Assembly: GCA_964034945.1 (NCBI GenBank)
Contig: OZ035960.1
Coordinates: 51,215,706-51,279,705, forward strand
Length of the DNA stretch: 64,000 nucleotides
Source: Chrysopilus asiliformis
Taxonomy: Eukaryota; Arthropoda; Insecta; Diptera; Rhagionidae
Direction: 5' to 3'
Both the position numbers and the translations under genes were made by a program. Position 1 is the first letter of the stretch, and every line of letters starts with the position of its first letter. Positions 11,258-22,240 of this stretch are shown here, piece by piece. The notes below the pieces were generated by a model, which did no database searches, had not been told where the DNA came from, and worked only from the letters and a program-made list of their open reading frames with translations.

Positions 11258-11890
11258 TATATATTTATTATAGGTAAACATCCTATCCTTGGATTCGGAA
11301 ATGAAAAACGGCTCGTGCGTGAAATTAGAGGCCGTTGGATTTCCTCCCGAAAAATGTATAATAAATTTTTTTTATAACTTAATAAAACGATTTTTTCCAT
11401 AAAGGCATCTATCCCACATGCACATTTATCATGTTGGGCGTCTATTCCATAGGTTGGGCATCTATCCCAAAAAGTAGGGACTGACAAAAACATTTTTATC
11501 ACAGCAAAAATAAAACAATTTGTAAGTTTTTTTCCGCTAAAATTGTTGATAAATGTTCAGATTAATATTTAAAAATAAAATAAAAATCGAAAATGCCTTT
11601 CTTCATTGTGAAATATAGCAAAGTCAAAATGTGGGGCATCTCTCCGTGAGTTACCCTATTAAAAAATTGTGCGTTATAAAAACCTCCGTTTTTTACTACT
11701 CTCCTTTAGCCTTATATACTCCGATGTTGCGGACTAATATGTGAATTATAACGGAAGGAAAAATTTAAAAAATACTGAAAAATAATACTAATTTTATTAA
11801 AAAATATCGAATTCTAGAACTGGGAATAAAAGTTAATACAAAAAGCATTAAAAATGTACCCATTTAATTTTGTTGGCATTAAATGTGATA

Positions 11891-12634
11891 CAGTAATCCC
11901 TCGAACTGCGCGGTAGATACGTTCCACAAAAAGAGCGCGCACTGCGAAACCGCGCACTGTGAACCCTACTTTGTATGAAATATGAAATATATTAGACAAA
12001 TTCAAAAAAAAAAATAGAAAAAAGTTTTTATTTAACGACATATTTAAAGTAATACAAAGATATGATATGTATTACTAATCTTTCTGAAAAATTAGTGATT
12101 GATTACCCGATTTTTGTTTTTCATTATGCATTTCTACGTATGGGGCTAAAGCGGCTGTCAAATTTCACCGAAATTTTAAGGCACGCTCCATATCAGGGTC
12201 CATATTAAGAGCTTCTTATTAAAGTTGACTACCAAGTATTAAAAAATTTGTCAGTTTTTCGTGCGTAAGGTTTTTCTTTCTTATAATCTCTATAACTTCA
12301 CTTTTATCATTTTCGTCGTTATAATTATCGCCGAACTGTATCAAAATATCGTCAGCAGTCATATTTTCTTCATCACTTGCAAGGACTTCCATGATATTTA
12401 AATATAAGCACGAAATTACCAAATATATACGAAGATACCAAATTACCAGCTGATTCCTTCTTGTCGGGGATTCACCAAAATATATGTTCAGAACATGTTT
12501 TTTATACGGAAATTATAAAAAAACCGCGCAGCTGCGAAATTTTTACCGCACAGTTCGAAATTTTGGTATTAAAAACTTAATCGCGCAGTTGCGAAACCGC
12601 GCAGTCCGAAACCGCGCAGATCGAGGGATTACTG
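11891..12634 (-). mobile_element. pogo/Tigger-like element, 744 bp
   Basis: The TIRs read CAGTAATCCCTCGAACTGCG on the left and CAGTAATCCCTCGATCTGCG inward on the right, with TA on both sides (11889-11890, 12635-12636). CAGT..TCCCTCG termini with a TA target are typical of pogo/Tigger. Further GCGCAGT(T/C)CGAAA-type repeats lie inside each end. It inserted into the right half of the family A MITE, whose other copy (49640-49660) shows the empty site. Confidence 0.85.
12110..12422 (-). pseudogene. pogo-like transposase C-terminal remnant
   Basis: A minus-strand frame (12219-12422, 67 residues) is acidic (SDEENMTADD) and has no catalytic motif. After a stop, another minus frame at about 12110-12210 reads MDPDMERALKFR followed by NLTAALAPY, a segment I associate with the C-terminus of Tigger-type transposases. 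The DDE core and DNA-binding domain are missing. Assignment rests mainly on the surrounding pogo-type TIRs. Confidence 0.5.
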
Positions 12635-12810
12635 TACTTTTTTTTATTACAACCTGTTAAACTCTGAGAAAGTATTGAAAAATAATACAAGTTTGATTAG
12701 AAATGTTAACTACATCATTTGAGAGGATTGAAATTTAATAGAAAAAGTATTAAAAAATGTCGAATTTCAGAACTGGGATTAAAAGTTAGTCCAATAATTT
12801 CAACCGTGTA

Positions 12811-13390
12811 CGCGACCATCTGGGTGTGAAATTAAATATTTTAGTTAGGCATGTTTGCCCTGAAACCCTATTAGAAGCCTGTTTCTGGTACGAAAGCTGG
12901 CTCACCGTCGTCAGAGGCTGCTTTACAAGCTTCCACGCGGTTTTACAGGGTTTTAAATAATATGTATTAAAGGTTAAAGGATCAATAAAAATATTAAGAT
13001 AATAAGACCAAAAACCAATTTCTTGCAACCAATTAATACGATCTATATTTCTACCTATTATAGATGGATTTTTCTTTGGCCATATTCCAGAAATCGGAAA
13101 ATTTGGGAATTGACAAAATTTTGATTTTTTAAGGCCGCCAATGTAAACAATATCTGAAAGTTTCATTTAGTAATTCCAATGCACTTTTTTACTGCTTGGT
13201 AAAGGATTAACGGTACATAATCATATGGTCTAAATCCATATGGTCTAAACTCCACTCCTTGACGCCAGTAAGCTCCCCTGAAAGTTTCATCCATATCGGC
13301 TCGGTGGTTCTCGAGTTTAGAGTGAAGAGATAAACAGACAGACACAAGCGTATTATGTAAATAGATTTCGGGGGAATATTTTTAATGTCT
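12811..13390. other. Unresolved; possible non-LTR retroelement 3' end
   Basis: The part at about 13275-13375 (GTTTCATCCATATCGGCTCG, then GAGTTTAGAGTGAAGAGA, AACAGACAGACAC and GTATTATGTAAATAG) resembles the 3' region of insect RTE-type LINEs. A minus-strand frame of 126 residues (12786-13166) has no domain I recognise. Confidence 0.35.
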
Positions 13391-13573
13391 TTACTTTAAA
13401 AATGTTCTCCAGAGTAAAAAATAATAAAAAAAATGTTTTTTCTCTAATCTCTTATGAAATATTGATATGAAAAATACTCCTTGTTAGTATAAAAAATATC
13501 TGGATATAACTTACAGAAAATCTTCCTTAAAAGCAATTTTATTTATTGATTTCATATATTGTTCACTTTCTAA

Positions 13574-13763
13574 AGGGCCGTTTACGTCTAACACTTTCAT
13601 GTTGCATCCCTTAAAATTGAAGTACTGTTAAAAAAATTACGTATCAAATATTTTTTCATAATTCTACAAATGTGCAAAGATTCATTAAAATCGGGAAGAG
13701 ACACTTCCCTAGATTTGCTTGTGACAGAAATTCCGTCATTAATCGTAAATGTAAACGGTCCCT
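13574..13763. mobile_element. Short MITE with GGGCCGTTTAC ends
   Basis: The ends AGGGCCGTTTACGT and (read inward from the right) AGGGACCGTTTAC form an imperfect TIR of about 13 bp around 190 bp. TAA/TAAG flanks fit a PIF/Harbinger-type 3-bp target, but the register is off by a base. Confidence 0.5.
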
Positions 13764-15835
13764 AAGTCATTAGCACAAACTTTTGAGATAGAAATTTACC
13801 CATCATAGCCAATTATAAATTTACCCTTCATAGTTCTTCTTTGGATGAAAATTTGGAATCAAAAGCAATTGAAATCATTCAAAAAAAATGTGGCACATAA
13901 CTATTTGTCAAATGAATGTTGTGTGAAATCGCAAAAAAAATATTTTTTCATCTTACAATTCGACACAATTCAATAACTATAAATGCAACTTAATTTAATA
14001 TTGCCATTCAAATATAAATAAATATTTTTTCATAGCAATATCAAATGCTAATAAAAAGGAAGCTATATTATATAAGTAAGAGTTTCACTATTTTTTGCAT
14101 TTAATAAATAACTCATAATTAAATTACAAAATCGGCTTGTTGAAATTTATTCGGGCGAGATTTTAGCACTTTATTAGTTTCTCGATGAAATCATTTTGAA
14201 TGTTAACGTTGTTGAAAATTATTCAGGCATTATTTTATTAATTTAGTGCTACATAGAGTATATAAAAACCACAAAAAAGTGCGTTAACCAATCAATAAAT
14301 TTTTATTTATATTGCAATGAATTAAACTGTTCAAGTATACTCATTACAAGCTTGTTCGAAAAAGGGTAGTAAAATGTCAAAGGTTGCGAAAAAGTTTAAG
14401 AGATTGATTTGATCAATGTGAATAAGAACTACAGGATTCTGAGAATTATTCTTTTTCTAAACACAAAACTTTTAAAAGAATGCGAAAAACCAAAAGGTCT
14501 TTTATCGACTTTGGGTAAAAACAACAAGAAGCAATAAAAGTATTGATTAGAAACAAAACTAAGCTGAGCTTTATAGACGTTTTTCAAAAGTTCATTCGCA
14601 TGTTTATTTATAATTGATGGGTCAAATTAAAAATAACATTATTACCTCAGTAAATCGATAGTTTTATATCATGTGGCTAGTAAATATTTCAAAGCAGGAC
14701 TATGACCGATGAAATCCATTAATTAACCTCTTACGTACCCAGTCTATTATTTGTAGCCATTCAGGTTTTACAAATCAATACGTAAAATTGATTGCTATCT
14801 AATGGAAGCTCGATTTATGTTTTTAAATAATGAGTTATAACCGAAAATTGTAAATCTCTGAAATTCCTGAATCGCTCTGCAACCCCGAGTTTTTAGTATT
14901 TACGAAAAGCTATTCAAAATTCAAAAAACCACAAAAACCAATTATATTATTATTTCTATTATTAAATTCTTATCTAACCGTATAATATGTTGGAACGGGG
15001 AAAGATTTTCACAATTTTATTCTTCAAATTTTCTAGTTTCCTTGTAACTTTTGTTCAAGATATTCTTAAAATTTTCTAGTTATCTTGAAACTTTTGTTCA
15101 AGATTTTTGAGCAAAAATTTAAAAAAAAATTAAGAAAAGCTACAATATCTTAGCTAGGGATTTGAAATATTCGACAGATCCTGTTTTGTGGAATAAGAAG
15201 TCTCGAATGAAAGAAATCTAATATTTTGCACCATTTTCTCAAAACCTTTGCATCGTATTGAGAAAATTGGGAAGAAAAACATCAGAAAATCTACAATTCT
15301 CAGGAGCCAGCCCTGCTAAGAATGTCATTACAAAGTGCCCGATAAATTTCTTATAACTCCAACGGTGACCTATTTAGTAAGGCATGCCACCCCAAGTCAT
15401 TTATTTACCTTAATTTACCTTAAGGTGTTCTCTATTGATGTTAGTGCAAGCTAAGTAGCATCTCGATGACAATTCTTTTGGCTTTCCATGACCATTCTGA
15501 AGAACGAACCGGTGCCGTCAGAAGAATTCTCTGCGGAAGAGTGACGGTTCTGAAGAATGAAGAATGCTCCACTGAAAAACGAAACAAAAAATTCGCCTGC
15601 GGCGCATATTTATGACTATTTTAAAAGACATTTATCTTGAAACCTTACAACATAATTGGGAAAATTTGTTTTGTACTTTTTAGAGCAATTTGGAAGTGTA
15701 GAAGATTAGAAAACTTGTTTTTTATACTCTAGCTTGAAAAAACCGGGCGTTGCTCGGCTAATAAAAAATTTTTGAACATGAAAAAAAATCTTCTTCCGAA
15801 AAGTTTTTTCATGTATAAAAAAGATTATGCAAGTA
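13764..15835. other. No gene seen
   Basis: About 2 kb of AT-rich DNA without supported frames, terminal repeats or tandem arrays. Confidence 0.4.
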
Positions 15836-16151
15836 CATTGAAACCTCGATACTGTATACCGATATCAAACCGGGGTAGTATACAGTATCGAGGGGTATAC
15901 AATATCGAGGGGTATTATAACAGAAGAAAATATTGTCATGGTTTTAATTATAAAAAACAGAGAATACATTTTTTAATGTTTTACTCATTTTATACATTTA
16001 ATTTATAAAGTTATTTACCAAGGTAAGAAGTTATTGTTTGTTGCTTAAGAAGTTTCTGCTGTTTCGCCCCCATTGTCTTCTCCTGACACTTTCTCTGTGG
16101 GGTATACACTATTGAGGGCTATACAGTACTGAGGGTATCGAGGTTTCAATG
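15836..16151. mobile_element. Mariner/pogo-type MITE, 316 bp
   Basis: The TIRs begin CATTGAAACCTCGATAC on both sides, with TA outside each end (15834-15835, 16152-16153). Several direct and inverted copies of GTATACAGTATCGAGG follow on the left. The only frame crossing it is chance. Confidence 0.85.
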
Positions 16152-16153
16152 TA

Positions 16154-16660
16154 TATTTCAAATAATTTTTTTTTCATAAATTTTTCGATTTGGCATACTC
16201 AAGAAAATCCAAAATATTTTTCCATCTGCTTGGGAGAAAGGAAATAGGGCGAATTCCCCTAGCGCCGCCGGACACTTAACGTTTTGCATTTATTTTGCAA
16301 CATAACTTGAAAATCCATACAATAGTTTTGGAGATAGCTGAAGAGAGGGATCGCAGTGTGGGTGGTTTGAGTGGGCGAAAATTTTCCTTGACAGATAACC
16401 TATCTAGCACCAGAAACAGTATAAACATTAATTCATTAGTTTAGAATATAGCAGGAGAGGGGGTTCGCATCATCTAGAGGGGGGAGTGGTTTGAGTGGGC
16501 CAAAAGTATCCTTTAAATTCCTTCAGTGGTTCAGAAGATAACAGGCGAGGGGTAAAAGGGAGCCGATACCGGGACCATGCTCATGACCCATAGAACATAT
16601 ATATAAACTTTTGTCTAAGTTGGTGGAGTACTTCTCTTTAAATAATAAATATTATAGATT
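16154..16660. repeat. Probable dispersed repeat with GGTTTGAGTGGGC motif
   Basis: GGTTTGAGTGGGC occurs twice (about 16364 and 16487), each followed by AAAA-type text and a GA-rich block. This suggests an internally repeated element. No termini found. Confidence 0.35.
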
Positions 16661-17110
16661 ATATTGGAGTACATTAGATTAAGTATATCGTTTGTAATGC
16701 ATCGAACCAATCATCGGACACAATAATGAACTACACCAGGGTGTTTTCGTTGACAATAGATTTTTGCTTCCCCATATCCGTCCGTTTGTTTGTCCGTCCG
16801 TCTGTCTGTCTGTCCATCGATCTGTCTGTTCGTGAACATCATAACTATCGAAAGGATTTTTTTTCTCGGAAACTATGCGCTTTTGAGAAAAAATGCTTCT
16901 AACAAAATTTAAAGAAAATAAAATTTCGTGTATTTTTTTCTTTACCGATTTTTACGTGTCTTAAAGGTTCTCGATATATTTGAAAAAAAATTACTTTTTA
17001 CATATCATTTCTGAAACTAAATATTGCAGAGGAATGTTTTCTGTTAATCACAACTGATATTTTCCAGAAATTTTGATTTTCGGCCACTCCTCTCCTCCTT
17101 CGCGCCTTTA
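16661..17110 (+). repeat. Rb repeat copy
   Basis: It shows the family start (TATCGTTTGTAATGCATCGA, about 16686), GAACTACACCAGGGTGTT, CCGTCCGTCTGTCTG and CATAACTATCGAAAGGATT, but diverges before the GAGCTAGAGACTTG core. Confidence 0.7.
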
Positions 17111-17397
17111 TATACGTCATGCCCGCAAATATTCAATAATACTTTCCTGACGTTGTTTTTTGATCAGTTCATATTGTATCATTTCATTTTTATACTCTGA
17201 TGATGTAATTTTCCTTGCAAAGGCTTGCTGCGTGATTCTGCAACAGAATTTCTGGGCGATATGTAGCGTAACTTCCGCTCGGATTGATTGATGTTTGATT
17301 GAAAGTCGATAATATTTTGATTTTTGTGAGCTTCTAAATAAATAATCTTTTGATCAAGAAAATTATTAATTACTTTTGCAATTTATTATACATACGA

Positions 17398-17832
17398 TTA
17401 TTCTAGATGGCTGTTTCCTAAAGTCACTTGAAACATTTCAATAGATTGATAAAAATAATTTTCAGTGGCATGATGACAACACATTAAAGGATATAAAAAT
17501 TTCACGCTAGACATTTTCAAAACAACAACACTGTAACTAAATTTACAGTTGAAATATATATGTGGCATACATCCTTTGACATTATTTACTGTTAAATTTA
17601 TGTTTACTGCTAAAGTATAGACGCCTGTAAAGAAATTCATATGCAAATACTGTAACGAAAAATAACATTTACCATTGACTTTGTGCCCGAAAATTAGCAG
17701 TGATAATGCAGTCATCAGGACTGCTGTCAGCAAGGCATTTCCGTGTCCATAGTTGGCAATCAATTCACATAAACTATACATACTTCGACCTGGGGTCTTG
17801 GCATTGGACGTAGGACAATTTGTGTCCTCCAT
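17398..17832 (-). CDS. Candidate 5' exon of an unrecognised membrane protein
   Basis: A minus-strand frame of 144 residues starts at ATG 17832 in context TCAATGG. The first 53 residues look protein-like: a polar N-terminus with TPGRSMYSLCELIANYGHG, then a hydrophobic stretch at about residues 32-49 suited to a signal anchor or transmembrane helix. Directly after residue 53 the minus strand reads G|GTAAAT, a good splice donor (intron from 17672 downward). The remaining residues are therefore probably intron read-through. It lies in one of the few stretches without recognisable repeats. I do not recognise the family and see no next exon. It could still be a chance frame. Confidence 0.4.
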   Translation of the reverse strand: MEDTNCPTSNAKTPGRSMYSLCELIANYGHGNALLTAVLMTALSLLIFGHKVNGKCYFSLQYLHMNFFTGVYTLAVNINLTVNNVKGCMPHIYFNCKFSYSVVVLKMSSVKFLYPLMCCHHATENYFYQSIEMFQVTLGNSHLE

Positions 17833-19035
17833 TGAGCAAAAATAGCCATCGAGCTGAACGACTGATGCAAGTGGTTATTGCATAAAGTCACGACATAGCA
17901 GATGTCAGCCCTAACAATATGGTATTTTATTTCCATTCATTGGTGAATATATGCTGCTTTGTACGTACGTACGTACGTTGTTGACTTCTATTATATTATT
18001 TCACTTGATTTAGCTAAAGTTTTCATTTAATTCTAGACGGTTAAGATTCATTTCATTTCATTGTATTTATGCTTAAAACTTCTCAATAATTTGCCTTGAC
18101 TAGAACCGCTTCTGATTAAAAATGCAAACTTCGATTAGTATAATTCAGCCTCGTATCCCAAAACCAGACGGATGTGGCATGAGGTTGTTTGGAGTTCCGT
18201 CAAACTTTCATTGACGTGCAATTGCTTAACTGTTGAGTTTTCTATTGTAACTACACTATTCTGTATTTTATATGTATAGGCATAGCCAATGTTGCCTATA
18301 ACTATCTGTGTATAGAAAAGCGGATACTATCGGAAATTTAGTACGGCTCGTTTTAGATACACATCAATACTTGTACAATGCAACAAGGATTCAATTTTTA
18401 ATTAGCATTGTCCTTTCTTGTATTGATTTCGACTCAATTGCAAAAGGTTCAGTACGCTAACTAATATCCATACAATGAGGGATCTACATTCTACACACTC
18501 AGTCAAAATGTAATTCGACTTGAAAATTATTCCATTGATTCGGTTGAGTATTTTACTCTGTTTTATTCGTATTGTAAGACTAGGTAATTATTAGACATGC
18601 ACATTGCTTGAATGACCAAAATAAAGCATTCTTGGGGATTCTTAGGACAATTACTACAATGCGGAAGTTTTAATCACGATTTGATTAAGGAAATATTGAG
18701 TCTTTTGTTAATATAATCAGGAACACTATTGGGACTTATTGCTTTTGATATACTTTTGCCTATTAATGTTAATAGAATTCAAATTTCCCTATTTTAGCGT
18801 TTAAATGTTAATTGAGATCTGCTACTGTGGCGAAAGGATCCACGGCAGAACAAACTAAAAAAAAGACTTGTTTCCTTGGCAAAGGCTGACAACAGAAGAG
18901 ATCGTTCGATCGGTTTATTAACCAGAAGTCATCATTTTACATTGTACTGATTTACAGCTTATTTCATTTGAAATGATGGCTTTGTTCAAATAATTTAGCC
19001 TACACTACTTTATTGGAGATTAGTGAAGACCGAAT
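17833..19035. other. No gene seen; possible upstream region of the 17832 exon
   Basis: This stretch lacks recognisable repeats apart from an (ACGT)4 tract at 17963-17979. If the exon at 17398-17832 is real, its promoter would lie here, but I cannot point to specific elements. Confidence 0.35.
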
Positions 19036-19535
19036 CAAAAACATAAGAAAAGCTATAATTGCCAGGCGCCAATCGTTAAATACTTTATATGAGGACAAAC
19101 AAAATTTTTGTTTAACACGTTGAGCGCCAAGTGCCCACGGGTGAGCATTTTAATTTTCCAACAGAGGACCAAGTGACCACCGGTGGACATTATTGGATGT
19201 CGATGATGGGACAACGTGACCACCCGTGGGTGCATCGTGACCACCAGTGGGAACCTTTTACATATATTTAGCTTTGAGAAATATTAAGTTTGGTTCCTAT
19301 TTTACTTGGAACTGGTAGTACTTGCAATCAATTAATAAAAAAAATTAAAAAAATGTTGGTCCCAGAATGTCACCCAAAAAATACCCGCTCGTAAGAACGT
19401 GGTCTACTGTGTAATTCAAAGAATGATCACCGGTGGGCACGTGGCGCTCAACGTGTAAAAACATAAGAGAAATTGCAATTGCCAGGGACCAATTGTCAAA
19501 TACTCTACTATATGAGGAACACAAAATTTTTATGA
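19036..19535. repeat. Two direct copies of a ~77-bp repeat end flanking a MITE
   Basis: AAAACATAAGAAAAGCTATA with the following 55 bp (19036-19111) is repeated with changes at 19456-19535. Both copies contain AATTGCCAGG and ACAAAATTTTT. They are ends of the dispersed repeat, and the piggyBac-like MITE lies exactly between them. Confidence 0.65.
19116..19455. mobile_element. piggyBac-like MITE, 340 bp
   Basis: The TIRs read CACGTTGAGCGCCAAGTGCC and inward from the right CACGTTGAGCGCCACGTGCC. TTAA precedes the left end (19112-19115); the right flank is TAAA, one base off. Copies of GACCACC(G/A)GTGG follow inside. A relative with exact TTAA flanks is at 49078-49367. Confidence 0.7.
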
Positions 19536-20400
19536 GAAAATCCATTTGTCTGAGAGAAAGGGGAAGAATTGGTTCGATCGGATTGTGATGTGTGAAGGAG
19601 TTTTTTGAGAAAATCCATTTGTCTGAGAGAAGAGGGGAAGGATTGGTTCGATCGGATTTTGATGTGTGGAGGAGTTATGTGAAATCATATTTTAAACACA
19701 TTTCGTCTGTTTAAATTTCTCAATTCTGTGCATTCGGGAGGGGGCGAGGGAAGGAGTGGTTAAACAGCATTTTGATGTATAGATAAATTATGTAAAATCA
19801 TATTCAAAACACATTTGGTTAGTACGACTCTCCGTTTTCGGAAACAACTATACAAAATTTCGAACATTAACAGCAAGCAAAAGTCACTGTATTTAGTCCG
19901 AATTTAGATGAAAATGATCTTGGTTAAAAATTTGGCTCAGTAGTTTCTGAGATCTTTAGCATTCACATAAAAAATTGCACTTTCTGTCTCACTCAGTGGC
20001 GTAATTAGGAATAGTCCAATGCAAGCGAAATTTACTTTTGATTTCTTTGAAAACGTGCACTGAGTTAGAAATTTTGTCGTTTATGTACCCATAAATTCTT
20101 ATAATTTATAACATTTATCTTGCGCCCACCTTTCTCTTTCCCAACAAAAGTGAGAAAAGTGAATTTTTGCGTGTCTGAAAATTTTGTAAGATCTCAATTT
20201 TGTTTATAGTTGTCTAAGCGAAAATATATGTATCTAATTTTTTCATGATTTAATAAAAATTGGTCCTCATATACAATAATCCAGAGTATCGTAATGAAAT
20301 AGGCCACTGGAAATTTTTTTGAAAAAACATGCCTAGCTTTTTAAAAAAAAAAACTTCGTCGTAGGTAAAAATACACTTGGCATGGGTCCCCTATGTTCTT
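19536..20400 (-). repeat. Rb-type repeat, inverted, with internal duplication
   Basis: The segment GAGAAAATCCATTTGTCTGAGAGA followed by a GGTTCGATCGGATT(T/G)TGATGTG block occurs twice (about 19533 and 19605), a tandem duplication of about 72 bp. GTAAAATCATATT and CGTTTTCGG blocks follow, as in the inverted Rb copy at 36340-37500. Confidence 0.6.
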
Positions 20401-20429
20401 TGTCCCCTAGTTACGCCCGCCGCTGGCCA

Positions 20430-21520
20430 CACTTTAATGTAAAATTGCAAAGAATTTTTCCGACCAGGGGGCCTATTCTCGAAACGTTTCGGATTTTTCG
20501 TTACGTTACGGATTACGAATCTCGCCGAAATGTTTTTCCGTAATCCAAATCCGAAACGTTTGAAAGATCGTATTCTGGTCATCAAACGTTTATGTTTCGG
20601 AATTATATTCACCATATTCACCTCATTCCGAAATGTACGTAGAATAGAGCTGTTAAAACGGAAATATTTGAATAGTTTTGTTTTGTTTATATTTATTAAC
20701 TAGTGGTTAACTTGTATTAGAGTAATTTTTCACTAATTTAATATCATGTAATAATATTTGACTAGTGTTCAATGTAAGTAATAGTGTATTATGAGTGATT
20801 TTTGTTTATTTGTTGATTTTAACGTTTGTTATCGTTTGTTAGGGGGGAGGGAGTGGTTTGATTGAATTTTTATGTATAGAGTTATGTTAAATCGTATTCT
20901 AAACATATTTTACATTTATAAATTTTTCGATATGAAGCGCCGTTTTTGAGACAATTGTAAAAAACTGCTTCATTTGAATGGCGGAGGGGGGAAGGAGTGG
21001 TCCGATTTTTCCCGTCCAATAACTTAGCCTTACTGTTTACGAGAAACGCTACTGTACGAAATTTCAAGTCTCTGGCTCAATCCTTTTGAAAGTTATGGTG
21101 TTACTTTTACTTCATATAATAATTCCATTCGAAAATCATTCTTTTGCGATAAGTTCGTGAGCGAATTTTAATTTTCTATTCGTAAAATTTTCCATTCCAT
21201 TCGCGAATAGAATTTTAAAAATACGAGAATGGAAAAATTAAATTCGTGAGTGCATGAAAACTAAAATTCTCGTGCTAATCATTTGCAAATGAATGAATGA
21301 AAAAGAATTATTCTCCGTATTATGCTTATTACACGATTAAAATTATGCCCGCATCGAATAACAATAAACAACGGACGCGAAACGATAACTCACAGCACAC
21401 AAACGTTTCGGAAAGTAACATCTGGACGTTTCGGATGAATCCGAAACGTAATGTTTTGTTATGTTTCGGATATTTCCGTAATCTAAGTTCGAGAATGCGG
21501 TTTCGTGTAAAGTGGTGAAT
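20430..21520. mobile_element. Possible element with CGAAACGTTTCGG-rich ends
   Basis: The left part (20470-20600) carries TATTCTCGAAACGTTTCGGA and many TTTCGG/CCGAAA motifs. The right part (21395-21510) carries the same motifs and TTCGAGAAT in opposite orientation. Exact termini and TSD are not resolved. An Rb copy (20838-21110) lies between. Confidence 0.4.
20838..21110 (-). repeat. Rb repeat copy, inverted
   Basis: Reverse-oriented family landmarks are present: GGGGGGAGGGAGTGGTTTGA, GTAAACAGTAAGGC-type text and the core as TTTCAAGTCTCTGGCTCAAT (21061-21080). The GACA tract is missing. Confidence 0.65.
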
Positions 21521-21978
21521 TGAAAAATCCGAAATTCAAGAATTTAGTATTGTTTTTAATGAGCTACATACTTTTGCGAAATGCCAAATCTCTAGCTCAA
21601 TTTTTGCTTACAACTTTCAACAAACATTAATTCACATTTTATAAATTTGGTATTGTTTAACATTTTTTAAACGTTTTTTTCTGGCAATTTTCACATGATT
21701 TTGTGCATTATCAATATTTCTAAACTCATAATTATACGAAATTAACAGGATTGCATGTTGAAACAACATAAGATTCATGTTGGATAAAAATTGATAATTT
21801 TTGTTCCTCTCAATGTACGGCAGGAACTAAAATCTTTCGTCATTTGAAACCTACTGGTTGTCATGCATTTTTTTCAATTGCAGAGCAAACAATAGTTATA
21901 AGATCCATCTAAGTGCTGAGATTTAATTCCGAATTATGATAAAGACTTAAAATTATGCCACATGAGCTGTGGCGGAAT

Positions 21979-22240
21979 ATATCGCTCACTGGCTGCAATA
22001 GGGCACAACTCAAAAAAATGCAAATTTAAACTGTAAACGCCATTATGATTAAAATTTAACTCTCCACAATTTTGTAAAATCGGCAGTTCGATATCTCTTA
22101 TCAATTCCGAAAGATGACGATAGTGCTATTAAACTTTCTTCGCTTTTCTACCAAATTGAAAAAAGGCATGATTTTTAATGGCTTATATCTCGAAACTGAA
22201 AAAAATGAGTTGTGCCACTATTGCAGCCGGTGAGCGATAT
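21979..22240. mobile_element. MITE with ATATCGCTCAC ends, 262 bp
   Basis: TIRs of about 40 bp with few mismatches begin ATATCGCTCACTGGCTGCAA on the left and ATATCGCTCACCGGCTGCAA inward on the right. No clear TSD, so the superfamily is undetermined. Confidence 0.7.

Larger units (their letters stand above)
4769..11656. mobile_element. TIR element (family B) split by a Helitron
   Basis: Perfect TIRs of 23 bp begin GGGTAACTCACGGAGAGATG and are flanked by TA (4767-4768, 11657-11658). Subterminal copies of GGATAGATGCC or its reverse complement occur at both ends (about 4796, 5112-5150, 11405-11475) and look like transposase-binding repeats. Without the Helitron the element would be 827 bp. It has no coding region. 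Confidence 0.85.
4375..12808. mobile_element. Outer TA-flanked MITE (family A) interrupted by nested elements
   Basis: The left end CACGATAAAAATTTTTGACT and the right end (read inward, CACGGTTGAAATTATTGGAC) are imperfect TIRs, each next to TA. A second copy of the family is at 48952-49803 and aligns along both halves. Removing the inserts at 4769-11656 and 11891-12634 leaves about 0.8 kb, like the other copy. The TA target suggests a Tc1/mariner-type origin. No transposase is present. Confidence 0.8.

Noticed and set aside
14730..14770. Possible piggyBac terminus (TTAA then CCTCTTACGTACCC)
   Set aside because: No matching inverted terminus with TTAA was found nearby.
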